This document shows, in pieces, positions 43,867 through 52,611 of a stretch of DNA of 64,000 bases. Under the pieces are notes generated by a model. It was not told the DNA's origin and ran no database searches. It was given only the letters and a program-made list of their open reading frames with translations. The stretch is taken from assembly GCF_003173035.1 (NCBI RefSeq), contig NZ_QGLE01000007.1:1-64000 (forward strand). Direction: 5' to 3'. A program made the translations under genes and the position numbers. The stretch's first letter is position 1. The number at the start of each line of letters is the position of its first letter. Source of the stretch: Zavarzinia aquatilis (GTDB lineage: Bacteria; Pseudomonadota; Alphaproteobacteria; Zavarziniales; Zavarziniaceae).

Positions 43867-44852
43867 CACTGCGGCAACCTCACGGCCAGCCGGTCGGGCC
43901 AGACGGCGGCGGCGTCGTAACGGACATAGCCAAGGCCGCGCACGCCGGTCTTCACCTGGGTCTGATATTTCACCAGCAGGTCGGGGTCGATGCGCAGCTT
44001 CACCTTGAACATCAGCTTGTCGCGCTCGTCCTTGGTTTCGACCGCGTTGGGGGTGAACTGGGCGTCGGCCGAAACGAAAGACACCGTGGCCGGGATCACC
44101 AGATCGGGCACGGGATCGAGCACGAGCCGTGCCTCGCCGCCGACTTCGAGCCGGCCGACCTGCGATGCCGGCAGGAACACGGTCATATAGACCTGACCGA
44201 CGTCGAGCAGGGTCACCACCCGGGCGCCGGCCGCCAGAACCTCGCCCGGCTCGGCCAGACGGTATTGCACCCGGCCGGCCCGGGGCGCGACCAGCGTCGT
44301 GTCGTCGATCAGGGTCTGCAGCCGGTTGACCGCCGCCTTGGCGGTGTCGATCGCCGCCAGCGCCTGCTGCTCGTTGGCCTTCGCCGCCTCGAGCGCCGCC
44401 GCGGCCGAAGCGAGCTGGGCCCGGCGCTGGTCCAGCACCTCGATCGACTGATAGCCACGGTGCTGCAGCGCCTCGGCGCGCTGGAATTCCTGTTGCGCCA
44501 GCGCCTGCTGGCTGGCGGCCTGGTCGATGGCGGCGGTCGCCGAAGCGGCCGCTTTCTCGGCCTGCACGACCTGCGCCTTGGCGCCAGCGAATTGCGCGTC
44601 CAGCTCCGCCCGGTCCATGCGCGCGATCACGGCACCGCTTTCGACGAAATCACCCTCGCGCACCAGAATCTCGACGATCCGGCCTGCCATCTTGGTCGAG
44701 ACATCGACCTGATCGGCCTCCAGTCGGCCGTTGGCACTGGCGATACCCGGCGGCAGGCGTCCGGCCTGTCGGCTCTGCCAGAGCCCATAGCCGCCCGCGG
44801 CCAGCGCCGCCACAACCACCAGAAGGATCGCGGCTTTGGTCGGCTTGTTCAT
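43866..44852 (-). CDS. HlyD-family periplasmic adaptor (membrane fusion protein, YhiI-like)
   Basis: This 328-residue protein has an N-terminal signal anchor (about 7-25). Biotinyl/lipoyl-like halves follow (GRLEADQVDVSTKMAGRIVEILVREGDFVESGAVIARMD and the later LVAPRAGRVQYRLAEPGEVLAAGA). Between them is a long coiled-coil hairpin rich in Ala and Gln (about 90-190). It bridges the inner-membrane ABC pump to an outer-membrane channel. It is the first gene of the operon with the RbbA-like fusion and the second permease. No outer-membrane factor or TetR regulator is adjacent. Confidence 0.93.
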   Translation of the reverse strand: MNKPTKAAILLVVVAALAAGGYGLWQSRQAGRLPPGIASANGRLEADQVDVSTKMAGRIVEILVREGDFVESGAVIARMDRAELDAQFAGAKAQVVQAEKAAASATAAIDQAASQQALAQQEFQRAEALQHRGYQSIEVLDQRRAQLASAAAALEAAKANEQQALAAIDTAKAAVNRLQTLIDDTTLVAPRAGRVQYRLAEPGEVLAAGARVVTLLDVGQVYMTVFLPASQVGRLEVGGEARLVLDPVPDLVIPATVSFVSADAQFTPNAVETKDERDKLMFKVKLRIDPDLLVKYQTQVKTGVRGLGYVRYDAAAVWPDRLAVRLPQ

Positions 44853-44877
44853 CTGACTGTCCCACTCGAAATCATTG

Positions 44878-44954
44878 TGCAGTGCGCAGCGCGCATCACA
44901 GACATGTAAAGTGCCTCAATCGCAAAGCCATGATACAGGTCAATGATGCAGTGC
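44878..44954. promoter_or_regulatory. Two TGCAGTGC motifs upstream of phaC
   Basis: TGCAGTGC occurs at 44878-44885 and 44947-44954, in the gap between the divergent HlyD and phaC genes. The TGC-rich character resembles sites described for the PHB regulator PhaR in other alphaproteobacteria. The match is loose, and no phaR gene is in the window. Confidence 0.35.
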
Positions 44955-44996
44955 ACCATGGCGTCAGACTGACGGCATTGGATTGTGGAGTACGCG

Positions 44997-46730
44997 ATGA
45001 ACGAGAATACGACATCGACGCTGGACCGTCTAACCAAGTCGGCGACCGCCCGGCTGACGGGGGGTATTTCCCCGACAGCCTTGATGGCCGCCTACAGCGA
45101 CTGGCTGCTGCATCTCGCCGGCTCCCCCGGAAAGCAGCTCGAACTGGTCGAGAAGGCGCTGACCGCGGGCACCAATCTGATGCGTTTCGCCGCCCACAGC
45201 GCGTTCGAGCCCGAAGTTCCGGCGCCGCATCCGGCCCAGACGGTGAAAGGCGATCACCGTTTCGACGATCCGGCCTGGGAGCGCTTCCCCTTCAACCTCC
45301 TGGCCCAGAGCTTCCTGACCACCGAACAATGGTGGCACGAGGCGACGACCGGCGTGCGCGGTGAAACGCGGCAGCACAGCGAGGTGGTCTCCTTCGTCAC
45401 GCGGCAATTGCTCGACATGATGGCGCCGACCAATTTCATCGCCACCAACCCGGTCGTGCTCGAACAGACCATGGTGCAGCATGGCGCCAACCTGATTCGT
45501 GGCCTGCAGAATTTCATCGAGGACACGGGCGCCAGTCTCGCCCACACCAAGCCCTCGACCAATCACTTCGAGGTCGGCGTCAATCTGGCGGTCAGCCCCG
45601 GCAAGGTCATCCTGCGCAACCGGCTGATCGAGCTGATCCAGTATAGCCCGACGACCAGCGACGTCTTCGCCGAGCCGATCCTGTTCGTGCCGGCCTGGAT
45701 CATGAAATATTACATCCTCGACCTGTCGCCGGTGAATTCCCTGGTCAAATATCTGACCGACCGGGGCCACACGGTGTTCATGATCTCGTGGAAGAACCCG
45801 GATGGCGGCGACCGCGACCTCGGGATGGAGGATTATCTCCGGCTGGGCGTCATGGCCGCGCTCGACGCGATCAACGCGGTCGTGCCCGGCGAGAAAGTCC
45901 ATGCCACCGGCTACTGCCTGGGCGGCACCCTGCTCTCCATCGCCGCCGCCGCCATGGCCCGCGACGGCGACAGCCGGCTCGCCAGCATCACGCTCTTCGC
46001 CGCCCAGACCGACTTCACCGAACCGGGCGAAATCGGCCTCTTCATCAACGAAAGCCAGGTCACCTTCCTTGAAGACATGATGTGGCAGAAGGGCTATCTC
46101 GCCACCGGCCAGATGGCGGGCGCCTTCCAGCTGCTGCGCTCCAACGACCTGATCTGGTCGCGCATCATCCACGACTATCTGCTTGGCCAGCGCGAGGAGA
46201 TGATCGACCTGATGGCCTGGAACGCCGACGCGACCCGGATGCCCTACAAGATGCATTCGGAGTATCTGCGGCATCTGTTCCTCGAGAACGAACTCGCCCG
46301 CGCCCAGTTCCGCGTGGGCGAAAGGGCTATCGCCCTGACCGACATCCGCGCGCCGATCTTCGCCGTCGGCACCGTCGCCGACCATGTCGCGCCGTGGAAA
46401 TCGGTGTTCAAGATCCACCAGCTGACCGATACCGACGTGACCTTCCTGCTGACCTCGGGCGGGCACAATGCCGGTATCGTGGCCGGCCCCGAAAACCCGC
46501 GCCGCCACTATCAGATCAGCCATCACGGCGCCAACGAATGCCATGTCGAACCCGACGCCTGGGCACGGACCATGCCCGAGCACAAGGGTTCGTGGTGGCC
46601 GGCCTGGGCCGAATGGATCGAAGGGAAACAGGCCGGGCGCCCGCGCGTCGCGCCGCCCGCCACGGGAAATGATGCCGCCGGTTACAGCGTACTCGAGGAG
46701 GCTCCGGGTTCCTATGTTCACCAACCCTGA
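44997..46730 (+). CDS. phaC: Class I poly(3-hydroxyalkanoate) synthase
   Basis: PhaC polymerises (R)-3-hydroxyacyl-CoA, chiefly 3-hydroxybutyryl-CoA, into storage granules. The 577-residue protein is typical of class I. It has the lipase-box-like GYCLGGT with catalytic C307, D462 in VADHVAPW and H490 in GGHNAGIV, plus VPAWIMKYYILDLSP, WKNPD and the terminal KGSWWPAWAEWI. The ATG at 44997 follows GGAG. The last 17 nt overlap the start of fabI. No phaA, phaB, phaP or phaR is in the window; PHB use is also indicated by the 3-hydroxybutyrate dehydrogenase at 25.5 kb. Confidence 0.96.
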   Translation: MNENTTSTLDRLTKSATARLTGGISPTALMAAYSDWLLHLAGSPGKQLELVEKALTAGTNLMRFAAHSAFEPEVPAPHPAQTVKGDHRFDDPAWERFPFNLLAQSFLTTEQWWHEATTGVRGETRQHSEVVSFVTRQLLDMMAPTNFIATNPVVLEQTMVQHGANLIRGLQNFIEDTGASLAHTKPSTNHFEVGVNLAVSPGKVILRNRLIELIQYSPTTSDVFAEPILFVPAWIMKYYILDLSPVNSLVKYLTDRGHTVFMISWKNPDGGDRDLGMEDYLRLGVMAALDAINAVVPGEKVHATGYCLGGTLLSIAAAAMARDGDSRLASITLFAAQTDFTEPGEIGLFINESQVTFLEDMMWQKGYLATGQMAGAFQLLRSNDLIWSRIIHDYLLGQREEMIDLMAWNADATRMPYKMHSEYLRHLFLENELARAQFRVGERAIALTDIRAPIFAVGTVADHVAPWKSVFKIHQLTDTDVTFLLTSGGHNAGIVAGPENPRRHYQISHHGANECHVEPDAWARTMPEHKGSWWPAWAEWIEGKQAGRPRVAPPATGNDAAGYSVLEEAPGSYVHQP

Positions 46731-47502
46731 AAAACTGACCGGCCTGCTGGCCGGCAAGGTCGGTCTCGTGACCGGCATCGCCAATCGCGATTCTATCGCG
46801 ACCGGCTGCGCCCGCCTGTTCGCCGCGGCGGGGGCCGAACTCGCGGTTACCTATCTGAACGAAAAGGCCAAGCCCCATGTCGCGCCCGTCGCGGCAGAGG
46901 TCGGCGCCGGCCTCCTGCTGCAGATGGATGTGCAGAGCGACGACGAGATGGCGGCCGCCTTCGAGGCGATCCGTGCCCGCTGGGGCCGGCTCGACTTCGT
47001 ACTGCATTCGATCGCCTTCTGCCCGAAGGACGATCTGCATGGCCGGGTGACCGACAGCTCCCGCGCGGGTTTCTCCCTCGCCATGGATATTTCCTGCCAT
47101 TCCTTCATCCGCATGGCCCGGCTGGCGGAACCCCTGATGAAGGACGGCGGCTGCCTGCTGACCGTGTCCTATCACGGCAGCGAGAAGGTCATCGACAATT
47201 ACAATGTGATGGGCCCGGTCAAGGCCGCGCTCGAGGCCAGCGTGCGTTACCTCGCGGCCGAACTGGGGCCGAAGGGCATCCGCGTCAACGCCCTCTCGCC
47301 CGGGCCGCTGAAGACGCGGGCGGCGTCGGGCATCGACCATTTCGATGCCCTGATCGACGCCGCGCGGGAACGCGCCCCGGCCCGCCGCCTGGTTGACATT
47401 TCCGAAGTCGGCGCCATCGCGACCGGCCTCGTCTCGGATTTCTCGACCGGGGTCACCGGCAACATCGCCTTCGTCGACGGCGGCTATCACGTCACCGATT
47501 AA
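46714..47502 (+). CDS. fabI: Enoyl-[acyl-carrier-protein] reductase
   Basis: FabI performs the last reduction in each round of fatty-acid elongation. The 262-residue SDR protein has the variant FabI cofactor loop VTGIANRDSIATGCARLFAAAGAELAVTY. It also has VLHSIAFCPKDDLHGRV, the catalytic YHGSEKVIDNYNVMGPVKAAL (Tyr-x6-Lys) and NALSPGPLKTRAASGI. This is the triclosan-type family, not FabK or FabV. The start ATG at 46714 is inside the end of phaC (17-nt overlap). Co-transcription with PHB synthase is notable since both draw on similar acyl pools. Confidence 0.93.
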   Translation: MFTNPEKLTGLLAGKVGLVTGIANRDSIATGCARLFAAAGAELAVTYLNEKAKPHVAPVAAEVGAGLLLQMDVQSDDEMAAAFEAIRARWGRLDFVLHSIAFCPKDDLHGRVTDSSRAGFSLAMDISCHSFIRMARLAEPLMKDGGCLLTVSYHGSEKVIDNYNVMGPVKAALEASVRYLAAELGPKGIRVNALSPGPLKTRAASGIDHFDALIDAARERAPARRLVDISEVGAIATGLVSDFSTGVTGNIAFVDGGYHVTD

Positions 47503-47511
47503 TGCAGGGCG

Positions 47512-48621
47512 TTACACCAGCGCCATGTGATTGTCCCACAGGGCGCCACGGGCGAGCGGGGACGCCAGTTGCGTCCCGGTCTCGCCCGGGCTGACCCGCT
47601 CGATCCCGCCGTGGCCGCCCGCCATGTAGAAATGGCCGGGCCGGGCGGGATCGGCGGCAATGGGGCAGACGTCCGACAAGGGCCGGCTGCCCAGATAGGC
47701 GCCGTCGGCGAAGCGGAAGAAGGCAGCCTGACCGCCGCGCGGGCTGGTCATGCCGAAGATGGTGCCCGAGACATCGCTGGCCGCGCTGCCGCAGTAATGG
47801 CGCAGGTCCGACAGCCGCTCCCTCGGCATGTCGAGCAGAGTGACCGTGCCATCCGTCCGCAGCAGGCCCGCCAGCGGCACGGCGTCGCCCGCCGGCCCCT
47901 CGTACTGCATGACGAAGCCGACGCCGCCGTCCGCCCCGATCACCAGATGACGGATGGAGAGCTGAAACAACTCGGGTGACAGGCGCAGCTGCCGTGCGAT
48001 TTCCCCGGTTCCGATGTCGATGATCGCCAGTGACGAATCCATCTCCGCCAGATTCAGTTTGGCGCCCGGCGCATCGGGATGGGTCAGGATGCCGCCATTG
48101 GCGACGACGATCCGCCCGCCGCCCGGCAGCAGCCGGACATCGTGGGGATCGAGACCGCCCGTGTCCCATTCGGCGATGCGGGCAAAACCGGCCGCCGCGT
48201 CATAGACGCCGATCAGGCCCCTCTCCCCCTCCCAGTCGGTTTCGGTCGCCAGCAACAGGCGGCCATCGGCGCTGAAGACCGCGTGACCGCAAAAGTGTCG
48301 GCCTTCGGGCGGCGCGACCTGGGCCAGCACCCGGCCCGACGGCACCTCGACCGCGAGCGCGAACAGGCCCGGCCGCCGGCCCATGACGACGGCCACGCGC
48401 CTGTCCGGCGCGATGGCGATGCCATGTCCCCGCGCCGGCAGCGGCAGGTCGATCGCGGCCCGTCCATCGCTGTCGAAGGCGGTGGCGAAAGCCGCCTGCC
48501 CCGCGTCGAGCCGCGTGCCGAACCAGAGCGGCGCCGACGCCCGCGCCCGCCGCCCCGACAGGCCGAGCAGACCTGTCGCCGCCAGGCCGAGGCTGACGAT
48601 CCGTCTCGTAACCCTGGTCAT
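47512..48621 (-). CDS. DUF1513 domain protein, beta-propeller-like, exported
   Basis: This 369-residue protein has a Tat-like signal (TRRIVSLGLAATGLLGLSGRRARA) and the DUF1513 pattern. Repeated beta strands follow: GHGIAIAPDRRVAVVMGRRPG, GRHFCGHAVFSADGRLLLATE, and DPHDVRLLPGGGRIVVANGG with AEMDSSLAIIDIGTG. It probably folds as a beta-propeller in the periplasm. Family function is unknown, but it is often the last gene of imelysin-type iron operons, as here. The ATG at 48621 is one base after the imelysin stop; another ATG at 48633 would overlap. Confidence 0.85.
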   Translation of the reverse strand: MTRVTRRIVSLGLAATGLLGLSGRRARASAPLWFGTRLDAGQAAFATAFDSDGRAAIDLPLPARGHGIAIAPDRRVAVVMGRRPGLFALAVEVPSGRVLAQVAPPEGRHFCGHAVFSADGRLLLATETDWEGERGLIGVYDAAAGFARIAEWDTGGLDPHDVRLLPGGGRIVVANGGILTHPDAPGAKLNLAEMDSSLAIIDIGTGEIARQLRLSPELFQLSIRHLVIGADGGVGFVMQYEGPAGDAVPLAGLLRTDGTVTLLDMPRERLSDLRHYCGSAASDVSGTIFGMTSPRGGQAAFFRFADGAYLGSRPLSDVCPIAADPARPGHFYMAGGHGGIERVSPGETGTQLASPLARGALWDNHMALV

Positions 48622-48622
48622 T

Positions 48623-49750
48623 TCAATCGCCATCGAGGGCATTGAAGCCGAGCGGAATGCCCAGCACCGGCGCCAGCTTGTTGGCGATCAGGGTCTTGGC
48701 GGCGACCGCATCGGCCACCACCGCCTCGACCGCCGGGCGGCGGGCGGGATCGGACAGCGCGGTGTCCAGTGGCGCCGGGATCGCCTCGGCATCCTTCACC
48801 GCCTTGTCGAGCGCGGCCTCGACCTCGGCCGCGACGCCTGCGTCGCGCTGGCGGACGACATCGCTCATCCCCGCGCGCCACAGGGCGGCGGCGGCGGCGA
48901 GGTCGATCTGGATGTTGCGCAAGGAGCGGCCGCTGCGCCATTGCTCGAGCAGGCGGGGCCGCGCGGTCTCCGGCTTGTCGCCAAGGGCACGGGCCAGCTT
49001 GCGGTCGGCGACGACTTCCGTCGCGAGGTAAAGCGCCTTGAACAGCTCGACCGTCGCTTCCGATGGCGTGCGATACAGCTCGTTCTCGGGCCCCGCCTGC
49101 TTGATCGCCTTGTCATAAGCGACACCGCCACCCGACCAGTCGGCCGCGGCACCGTCGGCGATCGACTTGATGTTGCTGGCGATGCCGACGATGGCAGCAC
49201 AGCGCAGCGCCGCCTCCTCGTCGCCGGCGAGCAGCTTCTTCGCGTCCTCGCCGAACAGCAGCCGCTCCAGCGCCGGCAGGCCCTGGACCGAAACGCTCTG
49301 CCCCTGCAACGTGTCGGCGGCAAAGAGCGCCGGGTCCTTCCTGGCCAGAAGCTCGCCCAGCTGGCGGCCGACGCTGTCGCGCGGGTCGGGCCAGAACATC
49401 AGGCGGGACGAGCGCATGAACAGCTCGGTCGGGCCGAAGCGCAGATGCTGCACCCCCTGCCAGGCGTCGGAGACAGCGCCATAGCTGGTGCGCAGGACGT
49501 CGAGGCCGGACGCGTCGGGCGCCTTGCAGAACAATTCCGCGTTGGCGGCGAAAAGGGCGGCAGCGGCAGCCTGCGCCTTGAAGGCGGGCGTCACATGCCG
49601 GTCGACGATGGACGCATTCATCGCCGACAGCGCGGTCTGGTCGGCGGCGGACAGCGCCGGCCCCTCGTCATCTTCCTGGGCGAAGGCCGCGGCGGACGGT
49701 ACCCCGGCGATCAGGCCGGCGACGGAAAGAATCCTGAACCAACGGCGCAT
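48623..49750 (-). CDS. Imelysin-family protein with altered metal motif
   Basis: This 375-residue protein has a signal peptide (about 1-24) and an imelysin (M75 peptidase-like) helical domain. YGAVSDAWQGVQHLRFGPTEL and FWPDPRDSVGRQL are typical. The family motif GxHxxE reads GLPALE at QGLPALERLLFG, so the His is replaced by Pro and the usual iron site may be absent. The product is likely periplasmic and may bind iron indirectly or support the other imelysin. The gene lies 11 nt after the di-haem protein gene in a four-gene operon. Confidence 0.88.
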   Translation of the reverse strand: MRRWFRILSVAGLIAGVPSAAAFAQEDDEGPALSAADQTALSAMNASIVDRHVTPAFKAQAAAAALFAANAELFCKAPDASGLDVLRTSYGAVSDAWQGVQHLRFGPTELFMRSSRLMFWPDPRDSVGRQLGELLARKDPALFAADTLQGQSVSVQGLPALERLLFGEDAKKLLAGDEEAALRCAAIVGIASNIKSIADGAAADWSGGGVAYDKAIKQAGPENELYRTPSEATVELFKALYLATEVVADRKLARALGDKPETARPRLLEQWRSGRSLRNIQIDLAAAAALWRAGMSDVVRQRDAGVAAEVEAALDKAVKDAEAIPAPLDTALSDPARRPAVEAVVADAVAAKTLIANKLAPVLGIPLGFNALDGD

Positions 49751-49761
49751 GGGCGCCCTCC

Positions 49762-51198
49762 TTACAGCGAACGCAGGAATTCGACCAGCAGGCGCCGGTC
49801 TTCCGGCGTCAGGGCGATGAAACGGTTACGGGCGGCCGCCGCCTCGCCGCCATGCCAGAGAATGGCCTCGGTCAGGCTGCGGGCGCGGCCGTCGTGCAGG
49901 AATTCGGTACGACCGGAGACTTGCTGCGTCAAGCCGATGCCCCAGAGCGGCGGCGTGCGCCATTCGCTGCCGCTGGCCCGCGCCTCCGGCCGGTCGTCGG
50001 CGAGATCGGGCCCCATGTCGTGCAGCAGGAGGTCGGTATAGGGATAGATGCGCTGGCCGGCCAGCTCGGGATCGGTCGCATCCGCCGCCGTGACGAAGGA
50101 CGGGCGGTGACAGGCGGCACAGCCGGCCTCGGCGAATTTCGCCTTGCCGGCAAGGACATCCGCATCTGCCGCCCGGGGCCGGGCGGGCACGGCGAGATGG
50201 CGGGTGTAAAAGGTCAACATGTCGAAGACGGGTTGCGTGACCTCGACCCCGGCAACGGGATCGTCGCCCGTCGGCGCGGAAAGGCAGGCGGTTTGCGCCG
50301 CCGTGCAATCGCCATGGGAAAAGGGCACGGCCGGGCTGGACAGGCCGATATCGCCTGCAAGCGCATGGGCGCTTTGCGCCGCGACATCGGGCTGGCCTGC
50401 CTTCCAGCCGAAACGGCCGAGGCGCTTTTCCACCCCCAGAAGATTGGGCCGGCCGGAAATGCCGTCGCCATCGACGTCATCCGGGTCAGCGCCGGCCAGA
50501 ATATCGGCCTCCGGAATCGCCTCGAGCAGGCCAAGACCGATCATCGGCGGCGCCATGCGGGGCGAGATCATGACATCCGCCGCCATCGGGCCATAGGCGA
50601 GATCGGCAACGGTATAGGCAGGACGGCGCAGGGAGACTGTCTCGCCACCCGCCAGTTCGACCGTTTCCTCGGCATAGGTCAGGACCATGCGCCCCTCGCC
50701 CGTGAGGCCATGAACGGCGGCATTCTGCAACTGGGTGCCATAGGTCGGCTCGGGCAGGACAGGAACCTCGCCCGATGCCAGCCGCGCCCGCTCCGCGTCA
50801 TCACGCGGCGGCACGCTGAGGCGAAGAAACAGGGAAACCGCCGTCTCGCCCGGCAAGGGCACACGGCCCCGACCGTCGCGCAGATGGCAACTCTGGCAGG
50901 AACGGGCGTTATAGAGCGGCCCCAGTCCGTCCGACGCCGTGGTCGACGACGGCGAAGACGCCCAGAGCTTGCGAAAAATCGCGTCGCCGAGGCGGAATTC
51001 CATCCGCCGCTCCAGGCTCAGATTGGCCGACGGATGAGTGAAGGCGCGGACATCGCGCGCGACACGCGCCGTCGCCGCGCCCCCCGGCCGATCCTCCCCG
51101 GGCTCCACCCCGGGGAGACCGGCCAGCGCGACCCCGCCCAGTGCCGCCACCCCGAAGGTGGCGGCAAGCAGCGGGTAAGCAAACGATGAACGCTTCAA
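49762..51198 (-). CDS. Di-haem (CxxCH) thiol-oxidoreductase-like protein
   Basis: This 478-residue exported protein has two haem c sites, CQSCH (near 100) and CAACH (near 360), and belongs to the di-haem oxidoreductase (DUF1111) group. Other landmarks are ADPDDVDGDGISGRPNLLG and a late TPPLWGIGLTQQVSGRTEFLHDGRARSLTEAILWHGGEA, which resembles haem peroxidase-like parts. It needs the cytochrome c maturation system and works in the periplasm. It sits between two imelysin genes in what looks like an iron-uptake operon, where it may oxidise or reduce iron; that role is inference. The start is TTG at 51198. Confidence 0.9.
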   Translation of the reverse strand: MKRSSFAYPLLAATFGVAALGGVALAGLPGVEPGEDRPGGAATARVARDVRAFTHPSANLSLERRMEFRLGDAIFRKLWASSPSSTTASDGLGPLYNARSCQSCHLRDGRGRVPLPGETAVSLFLRLSVPPRDDAERARLASGEVPVLPEPTYGTQLQNAAVHGLTGEGRMVLTYAEETVELAGGETVSLRRPAYTVADLAYGPMAADVMISPRMAPPMIGLGLLEAIPEADILAGADPDDVDGDGISGRPNLLGVEKRLGRFGWKAGQPDVAAQSAHALAGDIGLSSPAVPFSHGDCTAAQTACLSAPTGDDPVAGVEVTQPVFDMLTFYTRHLAVPARPRAADADVLAGKAKFAEAGCAACHRPSFVTAADATDPELAGQRIYPYTDLLLHDMGPDLADDRPEARASGSEWRTPPLWGIGLTQQVSGRTEFLHDGRARSLTEAILWHGGEAAAARNRFIALTPEDRRLLVEFLRSL

Positions 51199-51209
51199 TT
51201 CGGCCGGCG

Positions 51210-52484
51210 TTACTTTGCGACGGCGGACGGATTGTCGAGGCTGTCCGAACCCTCGAATTCGACCGGCTGCAGCTTGAGGGCGGTGATGATCCGCTCGAAC
51301 GAGCGGGTCTGATCGGTCAGGCCATCGACCAGCTTCTGGATGGCGGCGTTACCTTCCGGATTATTGGCGCCGATCATCTGGTCGTAATGCTCGGTCTTCT
51401 CGGCCCGGGCCTTGACCGCGCCCGCGGCGGCGAGGGTCGCCGCCAGCTTGCCGTCGACCTCGGCGCCGAGGGCGGCATCGGCCTCGGTCACCAGCGCGGA
51501 CAGCGAGGGACCGGAAACCTTGCTGCCGTCGACGCGGGTGTAGCTGCCCTTGTAGACATTCACCATGCCGACGACGTCGTTGTAATGCGAATTGTGGGTA
51601 TTGTCGGAGAAGCAGTCCTGCTCTTCCTCCGGGTCGTGGAGGATGAGGCCGAGCTTGGTGCGCTCGCCCGCCAGCTCGCCATAGGACAGACTGCCGAGGC
51701 CGGTCAGGATGGTGACGATGCCACCATCCGCGCCCTTTTCATCGAGCTGCTTGCGCGCATCGCCGCCGGTCTTCCACTGGTCCGCCATCCACGACAGATC
51801 CTCGACCAGAAGCGCCGTCGCCGAGGTCAGATAGGCGCCGCGCCGGTCGCAGTTGCCGTTGGTGCAGGCGTCGCCCTTGGCGTAGTCGGTCCAGGGCCGG
51901 TTGCCGGCGCCCGGCCCGGTGCCGTTCAGATCCTGGCCCCAGAGCAGGAATTCGATGGCGTGGTAACCGATGGCGACATTGGATTCGACCCCGCCCGCTT
52001 CCTGCAATTTCTGCAGGACTTCCGTCGTGATCTCCGTCGCGTCGATGGTCTCGCCGCCGGCCTTCAGCTGCTTGTTGGCGATGACATTGGCGGCGTAGAA
52101 CGGATTCTCGTCCGACTCGGTGCCGTAGCTTTCGGCGACATAGTCGATCAGGCCTTCATCGAGCGGCCAGGCATTCACCTTGCCCTCCCAGTCGTCGACG
52201 ATGGCATTGCCGAAGCGATAGACTTCCGACTGCTGATAGGGCACGCGGGCAGCGATCCAGGCCGTGCGCGCGGCGGCCAGATTGGCTTCCGACGGCTCGG
52301 CCACCAGCTTTTCGATCGCGGCCTGCAGCACCTTGGCCGTGGACAGGCTGTCGCCGAAAGTGGCTTCCGCGATATCGGCATAGGCCTTGACCACCGCCGC
52401 CTTGTCCGTCCCCGCCAACGCCGGAAGACCATAAAGCGCGATCACGCCCGCCGCCGTCGCCGCGGCCCAATTCCTGCCGATCAT
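51210..52484 (-). CDS. Imelysin-family iron-binding-type protein
   Basis: This 424-residue exported protein (signal about 1-25: AAATAAGVIALYGLPALAG) matches the IrpA/insulin-cleaving-metalloprotease-like imelysins. The metal motif GxHxxE is intact in GYHAIEFLLWGQDLNGTG. ENPFYAANVIANKQLKAGG and CFSDNTHNSHYNDVVGMVNVY are further family blocks. Members bind iron and are iron-regulated. The ATG at 52484 is preferred to two upstream in-frame ATG/ATG options because GGAGG lies 5 nt before it. It is the first gene of a four-gene operon. Confidence 0.9.
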   Translation of the reverse strand: MIGRNWAAATAAGVIALYGLPALAGTDKAAVVKAYADIAEATFGDSLSTAKVLQAAIEKLVAEPSEANLAAARTAWIAARVPYQQSEVYRFGNAIVDDWEGKVNAWPLDEGLIDYVAESYGTESDENPFYAANVIANKQLKAGGETIDATEITTEVLQKLQEAGGVESNVAIGYHAIEFLLWGQDLNGTGPGAGNRPWTDYAKGDACTNGNCDRRGAYLTSATALLVEDLSWMADQWKTGGDARKQLDEKGADGGIVTILTGLGSLSYGELAGERTKLGLILHDPEEEQDCFSDNTHNSHYNDVVGMVNVYKGSYTRVDGSKVSGPSLSALVTEADAALGAEVDGKLAATLAAAGAVKARAEKTEHYDQMIGANNPEGNAAIQKLVDGLTDQTRSFERIITALKLQPVEFEGSDSLDNPSAVAK

Positions 52485-52520
52485 CAATGCCTCCATTCCC
52501 GGGCCAGTGCCCATCCATAA

Positions 52521-52545
52521 TCTTGCGACGCATTATTAATAGCAG
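52521..52545 (-). promoter_or_regulatory. AT-rich site upstream of the imelysin operon
   Basis: The stretch around GCATTATTAATAGC (52530-52543) is strongly AT-rich in a GC-rich background. It could be an iron-responsive operator or a -10/-35 region. The symmetry is poor, so I cannot assign a regulator. Confidence 0.3.
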
Positions 52546-52611
52546 CGGTGGCGAGGCGCAAGGGCTACGGCAGAAGTTTTGCCGCGGGCGCAAATCCGGC
52601 GGGAAGAGGCT

